Positions 59,301 to 64,000 of a stretch of DNA of 64,000 nt are shown here, piece after piece. The position numbers were made by a program, and so were the translations under genes. Under the pieces are notes generated by a model, which saw nothing but the letters and a program-made list of their open reading frames with translations, made no database searches and had not been told where the DNA came from. Within the stretch, counting starts at the first letter, position 1. Each line of letters opens with the position of its first letter. Origin of the DNA: Novosphingobium aerophilum (GTDB taxonomy: Bacteria > Pseudomonadota > Alphaproteobacteria > Sphingomonadales > Sphingomonadaceae); NCBI RefSeq assembly GCF_014230305.1, contig NZ_JACLAU010000003.1, positions 1 to 64,000 on the forward strand, in the 5' to 3' direction.

Positions 59301-59333
59301 GTTCCGCGTTCGTTCACTGAACGATGCCGGAAC
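59301..59333. promoter_or_regulatory. Twin SOS boxes (LexA operators)
   Basis: GTTCCGCGTTCGTTC at 59301-59315 fits the alphaproteobacterial LexA box GTTC-N7-GTTC exactly. GAACGATGCCGGAAC at 59319-59333 is the same box on the opposite strand (GAAC-N7-GAAC). They are separated by 3 nt and together lie 34-66 bp before lexA, so LexA should repress its own gene from two face-to-face sites. Confidence 0.88.
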
Positions 59334-59366
59334 ATTCGCTTCCGCATCGCGCATGACGGGAGTGAG

Positions 59367-60059
59367 ATGGCGATGCTGACCCGCAAACAGCACGAATTGA
59401 TCCGGTTCATCCAGGCCCGCCTGGAAGAGACCGGGGTGTCCCCCTCGTTCGAGGAAATGAAAGAGGCGCTGGACCTGCGGTCCAAGTCCGGGGTCCACCG
59501 GCTGATCTCCGCACTGGAGGAACGCGGCTTCATCCGCCGCCTGCCGAACCGGGCGCGCGCGCTCGAGGTGTTGCGCCAGCCCGACGACGTAAGCGCGAAG
59601 GTGACGCCGCCCAAGGTCTGGGCCCCGGTCGCCCCGCAGACCCGCGCGCCGGCGATCCAGCCTGCCCCGGCCAACGACGTGATCGAAATCCCGCTGCACG
59701 GTCGGATCGCCGCCGGTGTCCCGATCGAGGCGCTGGAAAGCACCGCCACCCTGCCCGTCCCTGCGGCCCTGCTCGGTCCGGGGGAACACTATGCGCTTGA
59801 GGTGTCGGGGGATTCGATGATCGAAGCCGGCATCCTCGATGGGGACTATGCCCTGATCCGCCGGACCGACAGCGCCCGCGACGGAGAGATTGTCGTCGCG
59901 CTGGTCCGGGGCGAGGAGGCGACGCTCAAGTACCTCTATCGTGACGCCGGGCAGGTTCGGCTCGATCCGGCCAATGCGGCCTACGATCCGCAGTTCTATG
60001 CCCCGGGCGAGGTCATGGTTCAGGGCAAGCTCGCCGGACTGCTGCGACGCTATCACTGA
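59367..60059 (+). CDS. lexA: SOS repressor LexA
   Basis: A 230-residue repressor with an N-terminal winged helix ([40 protein letters not shown]), a linker of about 50 residues and the S24 peptidase domain. The self-cleavage site is Ala-Gly in [11 protein letters not shown]. The catalytic Ser is in [11 protein letters not shown] and the Lys in [11 protein letters not shown]. Two GTTC-N7-GTTC boxes lie in its promoter. A strong terminator follows. Confidence 0.96.
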   Translation: MAMLTRKQHELIRFIQARLEETGVSPSFEEMKEALDLRSKSGVHRLISALEERGFIRRLPNRARALEVLRQPDDVSAKVTPPKVWAPVAPQTRAPAIQPAPANDVIEIPLHGRIAAGVPIEALESTATLPVPAALLGPGEHYALEVSGDSMIEAGILDGDYALIRRTDSARDGEIVVALVRGEEATLKYLYRDAGQVRLDPANAAYDPQFYAPGEVMVQGKLAGLLRRYH

Positions 60060-60092
60060 CAGGCCGGGCTGACCGGCTTCCACACAGCACGC

Positions 60093-60120
60093 AAGGGGCC
60101 GGTCAGACCGGCCCCTTTTG
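60093..60120 (+). terminator. Rho-independent terminator of lexA
   Basis: AAGGGGCCGGT (60093-60103) pairs with ACCGGCCCCTT (60107-60117) over the loop CAG, and TTTTG follows. The comEC stop codon on the other strand lies inside the hairpin (60103-60105). Confidence 0.85.
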
Positions 60121-62364
60121 CTGTTGCGGAGGGCTGGTCCCGACCGGTGGCCGCGGGGTCGGCTGCGGCACCCAGCCATGATCGTCCGCCGGGGCGCGCA
60201 CCGTCTCGATCCGTCCGGCAGTGAGCGTCAGGGCCAGGCCGCCGGTCCGATCGAGCAAGGCCCGATCGGCCTTCAGCCAGCGCGGGCGGCAGGCGGTCGG
60301 CAAGCGCCGATCGGCGATCACCAGGTCGGCCCGGTCGCAAGCGGCGACGATATCGCGCATCGGCGCGGGATCGTGTCCGCGGGCCAGCAGCAGGTGCCAC
60401 ACCCGATCGCCGCGCGGCAGCGCCAGGGCACAGAAATCTTCATTGCAGCGCACGCCCGGCTGGTCCGGCAAAGCGACGGGAGCGCCGTCGAGACCGGCCA
60501 TCTCGTTCAAGGTGTCGCGGGCAAAACCGGGCCTGGGCTCGCGCAACAGGGCCAGCCGGCCCGGCATCATCCCGCTGACCGCCACGTGCCGTCCATCGGC
60601 CGAGACCAGGAGGTCGGGCGTGCGAACCAGCACCACCGCCGCGGCGCCCAGCGCGATCGGCACCAGCCCCCAGAGCCTGACCCGCCCCTGCCACAAGGCA
60701 AGCCACAGACCGCCCGCCAGCAGCAGGGCATAGGTCCCGCCCCCGAAGGCGGGGGAGAGCGTCACCGCCCCGGGTACGCGCGCCGCCGCATGGGCAAGAT
60801 CGAGCAACAGGCCCAGCGCATGGCCCGCCAGCCACCACAGCGGCGCGCCCAGGCCCGTCAGATCGAAGGCCAGGGCCAACGCGACCAGCGGCATGATCAC
60901 AAAGGTGGTCAGCGGGATCGCCACGACATTGGCCAGGGCCCCGATCAAACCCGCGCGGTGGAAGTGGAACAGGCCGATCGGCACCAAGGCCACTTCGACC
61001 ACCACCCCGGTGATCAGCAGCCCGGCGGCCTTGCGCAGGGCCGTCGCCCACCACGCCTCCTCGCGCGGCTCGACCAGCCGGCGCATCCAGCCGGCACCGT
61101 GAAGGGCCACGATGGCCAGCACCGCCGCAAAGCTCAGTTGGAAGCTCGGCCCCATGATCGCCTCGGGCCAGACCAGCATGACAGCCAGGGCGGCCACGGC
61201 CAGCAGGCGCAGCGACAGGGGCTCACGGCCGAGCGCCACCGCGGCCATGATCAGCAGGGCGCCGACCATGCTGCGCACCGTCGGCACCTCGGCCCCGGTC
61301 AACAGGGTGTAGAACACCCCGGCCAGCGCGGCTGCCGCCGCCGCACAGAGCGGCAGGCGCAGGCGCAGGGCCAGCCACGGCCACAGCGCCAGCAGCCGCA
61401 GGACCAGCCAGTAACTGGCCGCCACCACCGCACTCACGTGCAATCCGCTGACCGACAGCAGGTGGCTCAGCCCGGCGTCGCGCAATGCCGCTTCGTCGGT
61501 CGGGGCGATGCCACCGCGATCGCCGCTGGCCAGGGCCGCGGCAATCCCGCCGCGCGAACCGGTCAGATGGGCGCCGATGTGTTCCGACAGGGCCGCGCGC
61601 AGCGGAGCCAGTCCGCCGACCGGCTGGCCCGGTTGCTCGACCGTCACCGGACCCAGGGCCGTGCCGGTCGCCGCGACCCCCTCGAACCAGGCGCTGCGGG
61701 CAAAGTCGTGCCCACCGGGCAGCATCGGGGGAGCGGGTGGCATCAACCGGGCTTTGACCCAGATCACCGCGCCGGCCCGCACCGCCGGGTCGGTCATCCC
61801 GACCGGCACGCGCAGCCGAACCCGGATCACCCGGTCGGCTCGACCCGGATCCCGCGTGACCAGGACGACCCGCCATTCGCCGCGGGCCGGGCGGTCTTCA
61901 ACCGACAGCACCCGGCCGTTCAAGCTTCCGGCGAAAGGCCGCTGGATTGCCGGGACACCGACCTGGATCGACTTGTTCCAGACATGCGCCGTTCCCGCCG
62001 CCAGGGTCAGGCCAATCCCGGCCAGTCCCAGCCGGCAAAAGGGATAGGCCATGGCCGGCCGCAAACCCACCAGGCCAAGCGTGGCCAGGCCCAGCCCTGC
62101 GGCCATCAGCATGAGCCACTGCCCCGTGGTCGGCAGGACGAACCATGCCGCAATGCCACATCCGAAAGACACGGCCAGCCAGGGCGCCCGATCGAACGGG
62201 GCGTCGCTCAGAAACCGTTCGATCGGCCCGCAAATCCGGCCAAGCCCGCTGGACAAGGCGCCCCACCTGCGCCAAGAGGCGCGCTGCGCTGCAGCGCCGC
62301 CGGATGACGGAGTCTCGCCGGCGGGCGAGGAAGGTGCAAGCGCCGTGGCGGCAGGAACGGCCAT
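60103..62364 (-). CDS. comEC: ComEC/Rec2-type competence DNA-uptake channel
   Basis: A 753-residue polytopic protein, the inner-membrane channel for transforming DNA. An N-terminal pair of helices precedes a DUF4131/OB-like domain ([20 protein letters not shown]). The competence domain follows with [19 protein letters not shown], about eight hydrophobic segments and [18 protein letters not shown]. The C-terminal 170 residues occupy the place of the metallo-beta-lactamase nuclease domain but lack an HxHxDH motif, so it is degenerate. ATG 62364 is preferred over TTG 62400. It is divergent from gltX. Confidence 0.9.
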   Translation of the reverse strand: MAVPAATALAPSSPAGETPSSGGAAAQRASWRRWGALSSGLGRICGPIERFLSDAPFDRAPWLAVSFGCGIAAWFVLPTTGQWLMLMAAGLGLATLGLVGLRPAMAYPFCRLGLAGIGLTLAAGTAHVWNKSIQVGVPAIQRPFAGSLNGRVLSVEDRPARGEWRVVLVTRDPGRADRVIRVRLRVPVGMTDPAVRAGAVIWVKARLMPPAPPMLPGGHDFARSAWFEGVAATGTALGPVTVEQPGQPVGGLAPLRAALSEHIGAHLTGSRGGIAAALASGDRGGIAPTDEAALRDAGLSHLLSVSGLHVSAVVAASYWLVLRLLALWPWLALRLRLPLCAAAAAALAGVFYTLLTGAEVPTVRSMVGALLIMAAVALGREPLSLRLLAVAALAVMLVWPEAIMGPSFQLSFAAVLAIVALHGAGWMRRLVEPREEAWWATALRKAAGLLITGVVVEVALVPIGLFHFHRAGLIGALANVVAIPLTTFVIMPLVALALAFDLTGLGAPLWWLAGHALGLLLDLAHAAARVPGAVTLSPAFGGGTYALLLAGGLWLALWQGRVRLWGLVPIALGAAAVVLVRTPDLLVSADGRHVAVSGMMPGRLALLREPRPGFARDTLNEMAGLDGAPVALPDQPGVRCNEDFCALALPRGDRVWHLLLARGHDPAPMRDIVAACDRADLVIADRRLPTACRPRWLKADRALLDRTGGLALTLTAGRIETVRAPADDHGWVPQPTPRPPVGTSPPQQQKGPV

Positions 62365-62390
62365 GGCAGGATAAGGACAGGAAGGCGCGG

Positions 62391-63848
62391 ATGATGGCAA
62401 GTGGCAGCGTGACCGGCGAAGCGGCTGCAGGCGGTCGCCGCGTCGTCACCCGCTTCGCGCCCTCGCCCACCGGCTACCTGCACATCGGCGGCGCCCGCAC
62501 GGCCCTGTTCAACTGGCTGTTCGCCCGACACCATGGCGGCACCTACCTGCTGCGGATCGAGGACACCGACCGCGCCCGGTCGACCGAGCCGGCCATCGCC
62601 GCGATCTTCGACGGGCTGGAATGGCTGGGGCTGGCCGGAGATGAACCCGCCGTGTTCCAGTTCGCCCGCTCGGACCGGCACGCCCAGGTCGCCCATGCCC
62701 TGCTCGAAGCCGGGCATGCCTATCGCTGTTACCTGACCCAGGAAGAGCTGGCCGCCCGCCGCGAATGCGCCCAGGCCGAGCGCAAGCCATTCCGGATCGA
62801 AAGCGAGTGGCGTGATGCCGGTCCGGACCGCTGGCCGGCCGACCAGCCTTACGTCGTGCGGATCAAGGCTCCGCGTGAAGGCGAGACCGTGATCGATGAC
62901 CAGGTCCAGGGCACCGTCACTGTCCGCAACGAGGAAATCGACGATTTCGTCATCCTGCGCAGCGATGGCACGCCAACCTACATGCTGGCCGTGGTGGTCG
63001 ACGATCACGACATGGGTGTCACCCATGTGATCCGCGGTGACGATCACCTGAACAACGCCTTCCGCCAGTTGGTGATCATCCGCGCCATGCATGCCATCGA
63101 GGGCGGCTGGCCCGATCCGGTCTATGCCCACGTACCGCTGATCCATGGCTCCGACGGGGCCAAGCTGTCGAAGCGGCATGGCGCTTTGGGGGTCGATTCC
63201 TATCGCGACGAGATGGGCATCCTGCCCGAGGCCCTGTTCAACTACCTGTTGCGGCTCGGCTGGGGCCATGGCGATGACGAGATCATCAGCCGTGAGCAGG
63301 CCGTCGCCTGGTTCGACATCGCCCATGTCGGCAAGAGCCCGTCGCGCTTCGACCTCGCCAAGCTGCAGAACCTGAACGGCCATTACCTGCGCGAGGCGGA
63401 CGACACCGCGCTCGCCGGGCTGGTGGCGGCGCGCATGGCCGGCCCTGTCGACCATGGCCTCCTGACCCGGGCCATGCCGGTGCTGAAGGTGCGCGCCAAG
63501 GACCTGAACGAGCTGGCGGCCGGAGCCGCGTTCCTGTTCGCCCAGCGCCCCCTGGCGATGGACGACAAGGCCGCGGCCCTGCTGACCGACGATGCGCGCG
63601 ACCTGCTGGCCCGCATCGCCGCCATCCTCCGACCCCTGTCCGACTGGACAGCCGTCGAACTGGAGGCCAGTCTCAAGCAGGCCGCCGCGGACTGGGGTCT
63701 CGGCCTGGGCAAGCTGGCGCAACCGCTGCGCGCCGCCTTGACCGGGCAGACCACATCTCCCGGCATTTTCGATGTTCTGGATCTGCTCGGTCGCGACGAA
63801 AGCCTGGCGCGGATCTCCGCCCAGGCCGTGCCGGCCGAGCATGCATGA
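62391..63848 (+). CDS. gltX: Glutamyl-tRNA synthetase
   Basis: A 485-residue class I synthetase. The HIGH-type motif is [16 protein letters not shown] and the KMSKS-type motif is KLSKRHG. The enzyme charges tRNA-Glu, and in many alphaproteobacteria also mischarges tRNA-Gln for GatCAB. The ATG at 62391 follows AGGAAGG. The frame open to 62145 is an antisense shadow of comEC. Citrate synthase starts 18 bp after it. Confidence 0.95.
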   Translation: MMASGSVTGEAAAGGRRVVTRFAPSPTGYLHIGGARTALFNWLFARHHGGTYLLRIEDTDRARSTEPAIAAIFDGLEWLGLAGDEPAVFQFARSDRHAQVAHALLEAGHAYRCYLTQEELAARRECAQAERKPFRIESEWRDAGPDRWPADQPYVVRIKAPREGETVIDDQVQGTVTVRNEEIDDFVILRSDGTPTYMLAVVVDDHDMGVTHVIRGDDHLNNAFRQLVIIRAMHAIEGGWPDPVYAHVPLIHGSDGAKLSKRHGALGVDSYRDEMGILPEALFNYLLRLGWGHGDDEIISREQAVAWFDIAHVGKSPSRFDLAKLQNLNGHYLREADDTALAGLVAARMAGPVDHGLLTRAMPVLKVRAKDLNELAAGAAFLFAQRPLAMDDKAAALLTDDARDLLARIAAILRPLSDWTAVELEASLKQAAADWGLGLGKLAQPLRAALTGQTTSPGIFDVLDLLGRDESLARISAQAVPAEHA

Positions 63849-63866
63849 CAACAAGGAGTTGAACAG

Positions 63867-64000
63867 GTGGGTAACGCAAAGCTGAATGCCGGCGGCACGG
63901 ATCACGATTTCCCCGTTCTGAGCGGCTCGGTCGGTCCGGACGTGATCGACATCCGCAAGCTCTATGCCCAGACCGGCATGTTCACGTACGATCCGGGCTT
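63867..64000 (+). CDS. gltA: Citrate synthase (5' end only)
   Basis: The window ends 134 bp into this gene. A GTG start preceded by AAGGAG encodes a protein beginning MGNAKLNAGGTDHDFPVLSG, then GPDVIDIRKLY and GMFTYDPG. This is the typical opening of bacterial type II citrate synthase, whose TFTYDPGF-like segment matches. It follows gltX by 18 bp, a familiar alphaproteobacterial pairing. Confidence 0.88.
   Translation, partial: MGNAKLNAGGTDHDFPVLSGSVGPDVIDIRKLYAQTGMFTYDPG

Noticed and set aside
60118..62307. A 729-codon plus-strand frame opposite comEC
   Set aside because: Gln/Arg/His/Gly-rich shadow of comEC with no domain signal.

Overview
The window is a high-GC chromosomal segment of an alphaproteobacterium, most likely of the order Sphingomonadales (Novosphingobium/Sphingomonas-like). 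This rests on the gene order dusB-ntrB-ntrC-ntrY-ntrX-hfq-hflX, a tandem double-domain Hfq, an IspD-IspF fusion, a pyruvate dehydrogenase E1-beta with its own lipoyl domain, a lexA gene with GTTC-N7-GTTC operators, and a ROSE-type RNA thermometer before a small heat-shock gene. Genes are dense, and almost all are core genes. There is no prophage, CRISPR array or intact insertion sequence. Only the extreme left edge looks mobile: five 23-bp direct repeats resembling the end of an IS21-like element.

Left part (0-24 kb). mazG reads right and faces the leftward nitrogen/RNA-control operon (dusB, ntrBC, ntrYX, double hfq, hflX). Divergent from it is a rightward run of ispDF, a small secreted protein and cinA/pncC. 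This converges, with overlapping 3' ends, on leftward lipA-ratA. A beta-carbonic anhydrase, a periplasmic repeat protein, gyrA, a DUF952 gene, a DUF3857/transglutaminase-like protein and trmFO follow.

Middle (24-45 kb). Leftward pdhA-pdhB lead into a squalene/phytoene-synthase-like gene and an EF-hand protein. Next come ftsB and a complete RND efflux operon (adaptor, pump, outer-membrane factor). A 19-nt motif is repeated upstream of both ftsB and the efflux operon. A five-gene leftward string (pyrC, DUF2334 deacetylase-like, membrane protein, DUF2141, GT4 glycosyltransferase) looks like an envelope-glycan unit. The most unusual locus is at 38.5-44.7 kb. A CHASE2-degenerate GGDEF-EAL protein lies just downstream of a FecR-domain protein with an Asn-Gly repeat tail, and both are divergent from a ShlB/FhaC-type two-partner-secretion transporter.

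Right part (45-64 kb). This holds a DUF465 gene, a hemerythrin, tRNA-Arg(CCU), a grxC-nitrilase-DUF1178 operon and hsp20 with its thermometer. A 690-bp gene-free gap follows, then pyrG, secG and tpiA. The rightward block is ppiD, trpE, a DUF4239 membrane gene, trpG, trpD, trpC and lexA (with twin SOS boxes). Leftward comEC has its stop codon inside the lexA terminator. gltX and the first codons of citrate synthase close the window.

The best candidates for something under-described are the FecR/Asn-Gly-repeat + CHASE2-EAL + ShlB locus, the shared 19-nt motif at the efflux operon, and the gene-free region at 48.5-49.2 kb. The ROSE thermometer, double Hfq and SOS boxes are recognisable systems that the sequence supports strongly.
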